The notes beneath the pieces were generated by a model. That model was not told the origin of the DNA. It did not search any database and was given only the letters and a program-made list of their open reading frames with translations. A program made the translations under genes and the position numbers. From Sphagnum compactum (taxonomy: Eukaryota > Bryophyta > Sphagnopsida > Sphagnales): a stretch of DNA of 64,000 bases. The stretch spans positions 16,027,495 through 16,091,494 of the forward strand of contig OZ234502.1 of assembly GCA_965153455.1 (NCBI GenBank). Reading direction: 5' to 3'. Numbering within the stretch: position 1 is the first letter of the stretch; every line of letters starts with the position of its first letter. Below are positions 36,101 to 48,052 of the stretch, one piece after another.

Positions 36101-39029
36101 AGCGTTCATTGCCTTGTTGTTGGTTTGTTGTGTTACATGTGCCATGGTGAGGTACTACCCCATCCATTGCCTTGTGCAAGTGGTGGAACTCCTTTGTGAC
36201 AAAAAAAACAAATGGAAAAAAAATTTGAGTCTATTCGCTTGTTTTTTTTTAATTAAAAAAAAATCACATTTTTTTCCTTTGTTTTGTTTCATTTGTTTTA
36301 TATATATTTTCAAAGACTACTTATTTTTGGGTTGTTTAATAACAACTTTGTTGTTTTTTCCAGGAACTTTTAAGAGATTCCAACATTACCAAAAATATAA
36401 TCATCTTTTATTTGTATATGCTTCTTAAAACTATTGAGGAAAAAACTATAAATATTTTTGTAAATGCTTGCATTTTAGGTTATAGGGCAAGTTTTGGAGT
36501 TCCAATTTGTCATACATCTATTTGGTTTTTTCCTCCATTTCAAAATTGCATTTTTTTGTGGAAATTGAAAATGGTCCAATCTTTTGAAAAAGAAAAGATG
36601 ATAAGTGAAAATGCATGTGAAGTTTCCAAGAATGATGTAATGGAGGAAGAATGTTTGCAAGAATGTGAAATAAACTCTAGTCTTTAAACATAAAAAAAAC
36701 CAAAATCCAAAAAATGAAGACAATGAAAGAAAACATAATAAGATTGCATGCTCAAAGAACAATTTGGAAGTCAAATGGTAAAAAACATTTATGTTGAACT
36801 TCTTTTTTGTGTGAATAATAACAAACATGTAGATGTGAAATGCCTTGAAGGCTCAAACCATGAAATGTTTTCTTTGTTATAGTAGCCCAGCTGTGTTTTG
36901 TAATTATAACATTCAAACAAGGTTTAATTTTATACAATACAACAAACATAATAACAACATTGAAAAAAACATGTGAATGCAAACCGTTCTATTATTGCAA
37001 AAATGTTTGAGGAGGAAGTGAATAGGTCATTGAAAGGAGAAGTGGAAAAACAACCTACCAAAAAAAAGGTTAAATCCATATGGTAGTGCAATTTTTAATT
37101 TTTTTGTTGCCAAATATCCTTTCCAGAATCATCAAAAGAAATTGAGTTCTTGCAACCAATCAATTTATGATTACTTGCCACTATTTGTTGTTTACAACAA
37201 TCATTGGTTATTTTTGCAACTATTTATTGCATTTTGTTGTGCTTATAACTACACCTACAACTAATTTGTGATTAATGTTTTTTTCATTCTTCAATTTGGA
37301 AAACTTTTTAAGATGGTTTTAATCCAAGAAAACTCATCTATATCCCATTAGTTGCAAATGTGTTCAAATGCATTGGAACCTTGTGTGTATTCAAAGGCTA
37401 TTTTGTGTATTCCATGGTGTATGGGTTTATAATGACGTATTAAGTGTATTTTATTAATTAATATATGGTTGGATACCAAAAAATACATCATGTGTATACA
37501 ACATCTTATGTATAATGGTTATATTTTTACACAAATTATTAATTTTTAGTCACATAAAAAATTCTAATACAATATTTACTAAAATAAAATAATAATTGAA
37601 AAACTCACATTTAAATTCTTTCATATTTTTAGTGAAATTAAGATAATTAATTGCAGTACAATAATTCCAAAATAACAGTATTGTTAATTAAAATATCCAT
37701 TTTTATTTTAAATATTCACATTAATTTACTTGTAATTGGATTAATCAACATAATTATTATAATGATAGTAATTTTGAATTAAAAAAAACTCAATATTTTG
37801 ATAATTTTAAAAAATATAATAAAGTAAATCATATATTCATAATAGTAATTACAAAATAATTATATAACTTATAATTTTACTTGGTATTGATCTTTTAAAT
37901 TTTTTATCCTTTAATTAAAAATTTATTAAAAAAAATTCAATGTAATTAAATAAATTGAAATAATGATATTTGAAAATAATTTAAGTAAAAAAGTTATTAT
38001 GAATGATTTCCTATTTACAATAAATGATTATTGTTACTAATTAGATTTTAATAGTAGGAATTAATAATTTTACAGAAAAAAAGTAAACTTTTTAAAAGTA
38101 ATTTAAAATTATTTTAAAATAAAAATTTCTTATTTGTTTATACATTAAGTACAATAGATTCATAGTTTATAATTTTATTTAATTATTCATGATTTAAATT
38201 TTTTTTAAATTTTTTTTAATATTTTTAATTTTATGAATGGAGTAAAAAACTATTTTTGTGCAGGTTGGAACCTTAGGCTTTCTGTCCAGATGCAGTTTTT
38301 CTTTTCTAGTTCTTTCTTTTTCAGTTTTCAAAAATATAAACAAGAATTTTCCCAGTTCCAAATCTTAAATTATAATTTTCTAATTTCAAGAGATTAAATT
38401 CTAGCTTTTTCATGGGTGAGTTTTTCTTTGTTCCCAGTTATTTAATAAATTACTTTGACAATTTTCTCAGATAGGTGGACCGTGGCAGTCAACTTGAGTA
38501 AAACTTCAAAGACATAATTCAGTAAAATCAAAGCTGTTATGCCACAATTAGAGGTGTTACTTCACAGCTGATGAAAGCTTTTATACAGTTGATTCCACTT
38601 AATCAGACATAATTACACATATTAGGTGACAATTACTTTTACCAAGGTTTTGAAATATAATTGTGGCAATACTAATTAGGGCTGGTTAAGATTATTTTCA
38701 GCATAATTAAAGTTGTTTTAATTCATTTGAACTTTTTGACAAACCCACCAAAATCATGACTCCTGCAAATGTTCCCCCTAGTGTGTATGATGCAGAGTGA
38801 AAGATGAAGACCCATAGACACACTGAACAACTGTAATTAGGTATTTAGACCTGTGAAAATGACATGATCCAAGTCACTGGGCACACCAAAAATGCAGCCA
38901 TTCTCATACAGTGGAACTCATAAGCTTGACCGTTTGTTCCCCCCTATTAACTTATGCATACATCTCCACAACTGTAACTCTGAGGCATTCTTAAAATTTC
39001 ATTTTAAATCTTGCACAAAAGCAAGGAAA
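33120..39029. other. gene-poor AT-rich intergenic sequence
   Basis: No domain-bearing frame was seen on either strand. 35560-36190 is rich in TTG/GTTGTTG words with imperfect internal repeats (CATGTG...TGAGGTA(T/C)TAC...CCTTGT...AAGTGGTG at about 35960 and 36136). 37480-38240 is extremely AT-rich. No NB-ARC-coding continuation of the hydrolase gene was found. Confidence 0.4.
35560..36195. repeat. GTTGTTG-rich low-complexity block
   Basis: The region is dominated by GTTGTT, CATTGTT and GTCCATCACATTG words, with a duplicated string around 'GTCCATCACATT' (about 35712 and 35850). I infer degraded simple sequence. Membrane-like open frames through it (71 and 125 codons) are composition artefacts. 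Confidence 0.5.
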
Positions 39030-42000
39030 TCACTGTATCATCTCAGAATCAAATCTGCTGAGTGCAAGTTGCAACACAGACCTAATTTCTGGGACTTGCA
39101 CAAATACAAGTGGTGCGAAGAACGACATGACTCCTACTGTACTTGCTAAACCAAGTGATGTGAAGTCCACAATCCAGTGGCTAGTCCACCTTGAAAGCAG
39201 CACAAATATTTGGTCATATGAAACTCTTGTGATTGCTGAAGAATACAGGCTGCAACCCACCAGTAAAAGCACCGGTCGCTCCCAACTCAGGTGCAACCCT
39301 GAACACAATCCCAGCACAAGAAGTGCGTCCACTATCTCAGAAATGTATCACAATGGAAGGCCCAAAGTGTATAGGCACAACGTGCAAAAATGTTTAGGGG
39401 TCATCCACAACTATCAGGCAAGAGATTGATGAATTGCAGGTGGGAAAATGACAGTACGCTTTTGACAAGTTCACAATTATACTGTATCTATCACCTGCCA
39501 CAAATTATGCCTCCTTTCAAAGCTGAAAAATGTCTTAATAGCTCTATCACTCAGTAGTGAGAGTCAAGACCTAGCATGTGTCTCATGTGGTGACCATCCA
39601 TAACCACTTGCAAGGTAGCCAAAACTATTTGCTTGTTGCTGGAAAGTGAAAAGAGCAGTGTGCTCTTCACAGAATGAATTCACACCTTAATGCAAGCAAG
39701 CAGCTGAATGAGATCATCAATCTAGTGCCATGCCCACAATTTCATTTACTCTTGATTGTCAGTTGTCATACCTCCAAGTCTACCTGAGAGTTGTGTCAAT
39801 AGGGCTCCTGCTGAGGCTATATTCACAACCATTGTTGCCAACACCTGAATAGCATGTAGAATGGCAAGTGTTGAGATAACAACTCTCTCCTATTTATCAA
39901 TTAGAACTTTAAAATGCAGATGGCAGCTCCATCACTGTGTTAGCAATTCTCATCCATGTAGAATGTGATGAAACTTGCCAGAGGCTTCTAAAAGGTTTCA
40001 TGAGAACACATAGAGGACACTATCTATTTGCAGATTTCCCAAAGGTGTTGCATACCATAGAAGAAATGCTACCTTCATATTTCAACACACCCTTGGAGCA
40101 ATGCATCCACAGATGGGTTCAATGCAGAAAGAAATAGTTGCATACCAATCCTGGAGCACCGAAGCCACCAAAGCGCACAAGCAGCCAATCCAAAGCAGCA
40201 TTAGCTACAATTGCAGCCAAGCTGATGTAGAAAGGGGTTTGACCATCACCCAGAGCATAAAACACCCTCACCAACACATCACGTGCTAAATAAAATGTTG
40301 ATCCCAGTACATCTGCAGTACCCACAAATGTCATTCTCACATATGCAATACAAGAAAATTAAGGAGTTCAAGACAGCACAATAGACAGCACAGTTTTTGT
40401 AAGGGACAATATAAGCAATTTTTTGTACAAGAGTATTTCCAGCCACTGCTACATGTGAACTTACAGCAGATTACAAGGGATGAAACTAAGCCAGATGCTG
40501 GTGCACCAAAGGCACGACGTTCAAACAGAACTCGAACAATTGGTCTTGCCAGTGGTGTCATGACTGATATCATTGAAAGAGTCACTGCCTGCACTCAACA
40601 AAGCAACACACCAGTTTGTTAACAAAGCAAATTTTAATACTAAAATAACATAATGCAGTGAGTATTGTAGTATGTTTCTTAACCATGGATAAAAGAAGTC
40701 CTTGTCGTATGCGCTCTTGTAGTATTGGCCAGTACTGAGGCTGTCATCCACAAAAGTCAGAACCAGAGCTAATTAGAGACAATGCCAGGATAAGCGCTGA
40801 ATGGATCTACCAGAACAAGAATAATTTGAAGTCTGCCAACCAAGCTATAGTGTCTCTTTGCCATTAGGGCTTCTGTATTCTGTTTTGTAGGTGGACATAT
40901 TTTAACTTCTGTAACAGGGCAACACAATGGTTCATTCTTTCCCGAGAACTCATACCAGTTTAATCAGTGACCCTCATTGTAGCTGTGTAACATCTAGCAC
41001 AACCTAGTAGTAGTTTGAACCCATAATCACAAAGAGACTCTGGATCTTGAATAAATCAACATTAGTGATTCAAGAGATCTGTTACAAATCCCTGGCAATA
41101 AATAATTCCTTTTGTAACTAAGTGCTACTTTGAACAGATATAAACATAGGAATCCTTCACCCCATGTCTTGCTTTTGATCTGGCTGATATAAAAGCACTC
41201 CAGAATCAAAGTGTTTGTACTACACCTGTGAAAGACGGGAAAAGATGGGCAGCAGAGGGAGTAGGATGGAACTAGAGAGGATCCCCAATGGTGCCATCAC
41301 CAACAGGTTGGCATCTGTGCACCCCCCCCCATACTCAAGAATTGCAATGGAAATGTCAGAAAACAAACTTCACAAGACTGGCTTGGTGTCAATTACATGA
41401 TGACATGTCCCAGGCTCCTTGCTGTTATGATAAAGTATGGTGACCAAATATCAATTTTTTTTTGAGAGAAACCATTTCCATACATGCCCACCAGCTTCCA
41501 TGTTCTTCACAGCTTCCTATGTATCTCAGACTCAAAGGAAAAAACATTCAATAAAACTTTACAAAAGGTTTGAGTGGAGAAAACACTTACATCCAAGAGC
41601 AGCAGCAGCACCTGGAATAAAGGAAGCAAAATACAGATCAGTAAAGGTGGCTATTTGCAGCATGCCTGAGCCCACAGCTGCTGGCATCATCACTGCCATG
41701 ACCTGCCAACAATCAAAGAGTCAAAAACCAAGCTGGTTTCTAAGAATAAACAATCTCCATAAAACTGTACACTTGTCCATGAACATTGTGTCAAATGCTA
41801 TCTACAAGCGCTGGTTTTTATTTGCAAGGCAATTGTAGGCAGAAATTTTTTGACTTCCAGAGGTACATCAATTTATACACACTGGTGATCTAGAGACTGA
41901 CTAGCTGACCTCACGCACACCCTCATCTTGAAATGGATTAACCCAACGAAGATGCAACAGACGAGAGCCTGCCTTGTTTTTTGCAACGACCTATAACCCT

Positions 42001-44915
42001 TGCACCCACAGGCAATCCAAACACACCACCGGATCAGTATTACCACATCAAGCTAGCTAGACAGAAAAATCAGACCCCTTTGCAGTATAGTGTACCCAGT
42101 GAACTCAGTTGAGAAAGTCTGATACCTGAGCCAACCACTGCAAAACTGCTCCAATTGTTGATCCAACTGCAAGCACAATCCCCCCTGAAGGGATAATTGC
42201 GATGTACACCACAGTTTAGGAGCAGGCCAAAAGCCAATAGACTCTCTACTATAAAAGCCCATCACAATACAGTATTTGTAACTCATGTTCCCTTGCATGT
42301 CAATGCAAAAAGACTCGGTGAAGATATGACAATTCATATCAGCCTGATAAAAAACTGATACCAGACATGTTACCAGCCATGAAGTTTTCTGAGGCAGATG
42401 CACTGGAGCCAAACCACAGAACATATTGTGCCACCTGCAATCAAAACTAGTCATTGCTCAGTCACATACTGTTGACATCAATAAGAAGATTCGTTTCTGC
42501 TAGTGCACTGAGACCAAGCAATTAGTCACAGATGCATAGCTCTACATCAACATGCTACAGCCCAAGATGATCACCCAAGAACACTCACAGCAACAAGAAT
42601 CGCCATACTTGACAGAGCTGGGCTCAGTGAAGGGACTCCATAGATGCCATCTGCACTGCATTGAGCATGACATATCAGGACCATAAGGGACTCCATTGTA
42701 AAACACAATACCCGACTAGCATAGCAACTGATGGACAGGTAATCATCAGCCTACCTAAGACTGCCAAAGCTGATGCCGATGAGTGCTGCAAGCATCACAC
42801 ATGGAGCCATCACTTTGAGCTGCAAACAAGCCAGTCAGAAGAGCCAGTTAGCATACAACCACACTGTAGAAAAAAGGACAGTCTCACTCTGGACTTCATT
42901 ATTTGCACAAATGCTCAAATGAGGTGAATTGAGAACTTTTCCATGACACTTTGCAAGGAAAGTGCACCTGCACTATGGCAATTTGTCTAGTAAGAACTCC
43001 ATCAGCTGCATCCCAGACTAAGAGCCTGGAACAAAAAGATTGAAGAACATCAAGAAAATTTTGTGTGTAAATAAGATAGTGGAGCCAAAAGTGCAGAACA
43101 ACCCTAGATTTGATTTTCATCACTTGGAGCAAATGATCAACAACAAATGTGGGAGATCACACATACCCAGGAGCAAAAGTGTCAAGGAGAGGAGCAGCCA
43201 TTGTATATACCACAATGCTCATGCCTGCACAGACCTACTCCACTGCACACTGCATCAGGTGCTCTGTGAAGGACCATTAACCCTAGAACATAAGCTTGAT
43301 GGCTTCCTAAGACCTCATTGGGTTCTGTACAAGGACTAAAGGTCATATTCAACACCAAAGCTCTCAAGAGGAAATCACTATACCAAGCCAGCAATTGTGG
43401 ACACGCTCTCCACCAGCTGCTGTCTATCCTCTTTGGAACGCTTGCTGCATTGCAAGAAATCTGACCAAAATTAAGGCTCTGTCTTGGCTACTTATGAGTG
43501 CCAGCTCACAATGAAATGAGAAATAAAAACACCAATGCATCACTGACAACAACCTAGTGACAAAACTGGGTCCATCTGACTAGCACACATGAATTGGCTT
43601 TGGACACATTAATAGCCATTGGTCCACATTACACAGGTCCAAGAAGGAACAGCATTCTTTGAGTCAGCCTAATGTACATTAGGAAAGTCGAAAGTATCAT
43701 CAGTTTATGATACGGCCAAGTCAAAAGGGGATTATACAGAGCTAGCTTCAGACATGCTTGAGAATTCAAGGTTAATACCTCAAGGCAGCAGTCATTGCTG
43801 AGTGAAACGGTCCATTTATACCTGAGCCATCAAAACAACAGTCCAGCATCAGAAACACAGATAATAGATCTCATAATCCTCATGCAGAGGAAACCAATTT
43901 GCATTGCAAGTAGAACAAAACTTCTGAAACCAATTCATGACAGATTGGTTTGCAACACAAAAATTGCAAAAACAGCAGAGACACTTGGGCTCCAGCCAGC
44001 ATCTATATGAAATGACGTACCACCGAGCATCGCAAGGGAGAATCCTGGAATGATTGATGCATAGCTGCAATCCACATGCACAAAGATTCAAGAATTCTAG
44101 CCATGTGAATTACATGCAACAAAAGTCAATTGAAATGCCTCTGCTCAGTTTTGGTGCTTCTGCTTAAACAACAAAATAGAGAAGATAACTTGAGTACTTG
44201 AAGGCATTTATAACAGGTCCAACTCCAAAAACAGCTGCCAACACTGTTTCTCTTAATAGTCCCTGTGATGAAAACAACAATGTTGTCATTCAATGTTGGT
44301 AAATTCTCAACTCAGAATGTCATATTACCATACTCTTCATGAAATAAGCAACAAGAATACACCTGCTATTTCAGCAGACAATAAGCATTTTGTGTAGAAG
44401 CACATTGTTGCTCTTGAAAAAAGTCCATCAAAACTAAAGATTTCAGATAGCAAAGCTTGCACAGCAAGAAACAAATGTGCCCCCCAAAAAAAACCAGAGC
44501 AGCACATACCATAAATTTGCTGATTGCTGTAGCTGCTCCTATGGTACCCACAACTTGCCACAAGCCCTCTGACCCCAATCCCCAGTTCATTGGTCAACAT
44601 CTTCTACAACCTAGCCATGGACCCTAAATCCTCAACTGTCTGGCTCTTGAAAATGGGGTAGATAGTAGAAAACTCACTGTCCTTGTGTGACTGCGATGCA
44701 GTAGCTGACAGAGAAGATGCACATGCTTGTGCACACACACTGCAGGGTTTGAAGCAATTTGCAAGCTTCTTAGTATCCAATGTAAGAGTGTCCAGCCTGG
44801 GAAACAAAGTCTTCAAAGAATGACTGTGATTTGGCGAGCAATGGAGCACCATTATCCTTGTCCTTGGCTGCCCAATTGGCACAGTGATAGTGGGAGCAGG
44901 AAGAAAAGCTGCCAT
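39030..44915 (-). CDS. murJ: plastid MurJ (MviN) lipid II flippase, 18 exons plus probable last exon
   Basis: In bacteria MurJ flips the peptidoglycan precursor lipid II across the membrane. Plant homologues are nuclear and act in the plastid, where moss MurJ is tied to chloroplast division. Exons on the minus strand: 44915-44678, 44568-44510, 44262-44198, 44064-44021, 43821-43779, 43444-43384, 43234-43167, 43025-42968, 42819-42755, 42655-42589, 42434-42374, 42184-42126, 41702-41591, 41314-41226, 40740-40684, 40588-40465, 40312-40146, 39844-39784, and a probable terminal exon from 39189. All borders are GT-AG and the phases fit. Residues 1-80 are Ser/Thr-rich with few acids, like a transit peptide. 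The membrane core then shows GLLRETVLAAVFGVGPV, GGINGPFHS, DLYFASFIPGA, LLPLLPIFSRL and ARDVLVRVFYALGDGQTP, all recognisable MurJ segments. It has at least 499 residues before the last exon. In the terminal exon the phase-correct frame stops early, while the MurJ-like continuation lies in another frame. Confidence 0.88.
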
Positions 44916-45027
44916 GGCAGCTCCTCACACTTCAGGTACCTCAGTCCACTATGTTCATTCACCCAATTTTCCACCTAAAAGTTCTATGCCATTCCTATTA
45001 CTTTCTGTACTAAAAAACCCAACTGGG

Positions 45028-45618
45028 ATCCAAGTAAACACTGTTGCAGAGCACACTCAAGGCTCCTCAGATTTTTTTTTTCCCCTGTCAATCACAAATA
45101 TTTGCTCTCAGAAAACATAAACCTAATTTTCCCCTCAGCAGAATCTCCCATTGAATTCTGCAATCAAACTTTATGTGTCACATACTCTCTGCAAACATAC
45201 CTTCAACCTAAACCCTAAACCTAAATCCAAGTAAACCCTGTTGCAGCGCATACTCAAGGCTCCACAGACTTTTATTTTTATTTTTCTCCTCTGTCAATCA
45301 CACATGTTTGCTCTCAGGACAGATGAACCTAATTTTCCCCTCAGCACAATCTCCGAATGAATTCTGCAAGCAAAATCTCTGTCACACGCTCTCTGCAACC
45401 ATCCCTTCAACCTAAACTTGCATCCAAGTATACCCTGTTGCAGCGTACACTCAAGGCTCCAAAGATATATATTTAAAAAAATTTCTTCTTTCAATCACAC
45501 ATGTTTGCTCTCAAAACACATGAACCTATTTTTCCCCTCACCACAATCTCCCATTGAATTCTGCAAGCAAACTCACTGTCACACACTCTGTCCGCAACCA
45601 TCTCTACCTAAACCCTAA
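45028..45618. repeat. three 197-bp tandem repeats upstream of MurJ, with telo-box motifs
   Basis: Units start with ATCCAAGTA at 45028, 45225 and 45422, exactly 197 bp apart, and each contains 'CTCAAGGCTCC', 'CAATCACA...TTTGCTCTCA' and 'CCCCTCA(G/C)CA'. The end of the first and third units carries AAACCCTAAAC, the plant telo-box (AAACCCTAA), also a telomere-like word. They lie between the MurJ start codon and a probable leader exon, so they are probably in a 5' UTR intron. Confidence 0.8.
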
Positions 45619-45684
45619 ACCTTTAACTTTTGACAATCTTACCAGCGAAACAGAAACTCGAGAGAGAAAGGGGCAAAGACTCAC

Positions 45685-45800
45685 CAATGCGATGATATGG
45701 TCCTTGATCCTTGGTGCTCACGAGATTTCGGGAACCCCTTGCGATTTCATCTTCCCTTCACACGGAGAGCTGCAAATGCCGTCCGTGCGCCTATCACTGG
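45685..45800 (-). other. probable 5' leader exon of MurJ
   Basis: On the minus strand a strong donor GCATTG|GTGAGTC ends at 45685. The sequence behind it (to about 45860) is GC-richer than the surroundings, like a promoter/leader. It contains a short upstream ORF of about 10 codons. An acceptor just upstream of the MurJ ATG (AG about 44920-44930) would remove the 197-bp repeats. Inferred from splice signals only. Confidence 0.4.
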
Positions 45801-46118
45801 GCCGTCATGGGCCGGTCAGGCGTGTACTAGCGTGGGCTGGCGTGTACTGGCGTAGGACTGACGTCTATGGCATAGTTGTTTACAAGATCTCAAATGCAAT
45901 TTTAAGACCTGAATTGATGGGGGTTTTAGGAAAGAAAATAAATTTGATAGTTTGATCTTTTTAAAAAAAAAACGATCTTCACTGAAATACCAGTCAAAAT
46001 GTGTAATTATTATTTATAGACATGGTTGTAGGGTGTGACAGTTGAGCTGAGATTTCATTCAAATGAAAATTCCTAAAACCTTCAACTACTGGTATGCAGA
46101 TTGTGACTTGATATAGGG

Positions 46119-46545
46119 ATGAATAGCAGAGGGACTATGCCGGGAGGACAGTATGAGGAATTAGATTGCTTGCATCTGGGAGGCATAGCAAGAGTGGCCA
46201 GTGGCAGCTCTACGGCTCAGAAGGGACCAGGCCTGGCTTCAACAATTGAAGGTCCTGTTTCTCACAATCCTGCTAAGTCTAAGGTGAATGGACATCTAAC
46301 GGGAGCTCTAGGTTGAAAAGGGAAGGCCAAGGGAGCTAGTTCACCAAGGGGTGCAACAAATGGTTCAAATGGTCTTGCTATGTTATCAAATATTCCAGAG
46401 CCTCTAGACCTCAGTTGGCATGTGAACCTCATCATGAAAAGATGGACCATAGTCCTTCTCTGGGTAGCTTGAAATGCCTCATGAGAAAGATCTCTCTTGC
46501 TGTATTTTGCATGGCTTGTATGAGAATTCATGTCAAGGTACAGTG
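46119..46545 (+). pseudogene. unrecognised gene fragment with in-frame stop
   Basis: A frame opening with MNSRGTMPGGQYEELDCLHL runs 65 codons to a TGA at about 46314, then stays open for another 50 or so codons in the same frame (KGKAKGASSPRGATNGS... LSNIPEPLDLS). The Gly/Ser-rich, non-repetitive composition looks coding and the single stop looks like a lesion. I do not recognise the family. It may belong with the fragment at 47276-47520. Confidence 0.4.
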
Positions 46546-47275
46546 GGCCATCATTCTTCTTTCTTTTGAAATCAGTCAGGTCCCTTCTTTCTTGATTTAC
46601 TCGAGCAAAAACGCTACTGCTCTTGTGAACGACATCAGTACAATGAGACTAGTAAAGTGATGGGGATTCTTCAGGATGCATTTGAGGGAGAAGAAACAGA
46701 GCAAAGCAAAAGGAACAGAGATTTTAAGGCTCTTGAGAAATGTGAGAAGAATGGAGGAGTTGGCATGCTTCTGAGGTGCTTGTGGGTCATTGGGACTGTT
46801 ACCTTTCTCAGTGAGCTCAATCAGGTAAGCTTCCTCTACAGGTTGCTTCCTAGATGGTTCAGGTTGCTGGGATTTTTCTAGATGTAATTTTGTGTGGTTT
46901 GATTGTGTTGGCAACATGTCCTGGTGCAGTTGCTCTTTAGACTGTTGATTGTGTAATTGAATGGCATCTTTCATTTCATGAGTTTTCTGTTGCACATTCA
47001 CAGAGACATCTGCCAGAGTTGCAATTGCCGAGGCGGAAAAGGGATGCTCCAGTGTCATTCATTGGTCTTGTCAGCAGCACCATAAACATGCTTGCTGGCA
47101 GGGATGAGCTTCATCTTGTGAACAAACATTAAAAAACATCTTGGCAGCCATCATGTGGATCCAATCACACATAGCTTGTCATCCCTATAGTTTGTCTTAA
47201 AAGTATCTTCTGGGTTCCTGGTACTCTATATCAGTTGAAATGGGGTTTGGCTTCTGAGCAGAGCTTTCTGATGGT

Positions 47276-47520
47276 CACAAGGAGATGAAGAAGGTTTTTG
47301 GAAGTCAACCAATTGAGCTTGGTGTGACTGGCAAAGAACCTGGAACAATTAAGATAACTGTTAAACATGCTTCTTCAAGTTTGGAAGCTATGCTTTTCAT
47401 TTGCGAGAAATAACTAAGGGAATTGGAGACAAGTGAACAACCTGACTTGATTTATTCTCTTGCCAATTTCCTTGCCCTCCATGAGGTTATGACATTGATT
47501 GAAGAATAATAATGTCATTA
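47276..47520 (+). pseudogene. unrecognised conserved-looking fragment with in-frame stop
   Basis: The plus strand reads HKEMKKVFGSQPIELGV, then GKEPGTIKITVKHASSS, then an internal TAA after ICEK, then LRELETSEQPDLIYSLANF and HEVMTLIEE before two stops. The quality of the reading on both sides of the TAA argues for a former exon with a nonsense mutation. I cannot name the family. Confidence 0.45.
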
Positions 47521-48052
47521 TGTAAGGCTTTACCTGGTTCTGGATTTTAACTTGGGGTTGTCGACAGCTCACAAGCTGCATATTAAGGGCTGGAATATCA
47601 TGTCAAGGGTCTGATGCAGTGCAGTATTTTTGAACTTGGTTACATGTAAGTGAAATAGGGTTCAAACACTGACCACTTCAGGGCATTGGCCAATGGCTGA
47701 CAATATGGTTTGACCTGAAAAAATAAGGGCCATGTATGTCACAGATTGTGTTCAAAGAAAAACCTCATACCTTTCTCTTGCTTGAATTTTGCCTCAATGT
47801 CTGTCTGCAAGAACAAGTGCTGTCATAACATTGTGAGTATCAGACCATCACACAGTTATCATGAAGGGCAGTGGTGAGCTGCTATCACTCCTCATTAACT
47901 ACATGAGCTCCTGACAGTTGCAATGATCCTCTACAAGAAATGATATCCCATGAATCCACAAGCATCAAATACAAAACAGCCCATCCAAATCCTCTTTCCA
48001 CTCTACAAGTACTTTTCTACCAGGTATAATCCAATGCCTACATAGAAATCTA

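Noticed and set aside
35560-36428. Membrane-protein-like open frames (Leu/Val/Phe-rich)
   Set aside because: They arise from GTT/TTG-rich low-complexity DNA; hydrophobicity is a composition effect.
39030-44915. MATE transporter for the minus-strand membrane gene
   Set aside because: The motifs REtVLAAVFGVGPV, GINGPFHS and ARDVLVRVFYALGDG are those of MurJ/MviN, a sister branch of the same superfamily.
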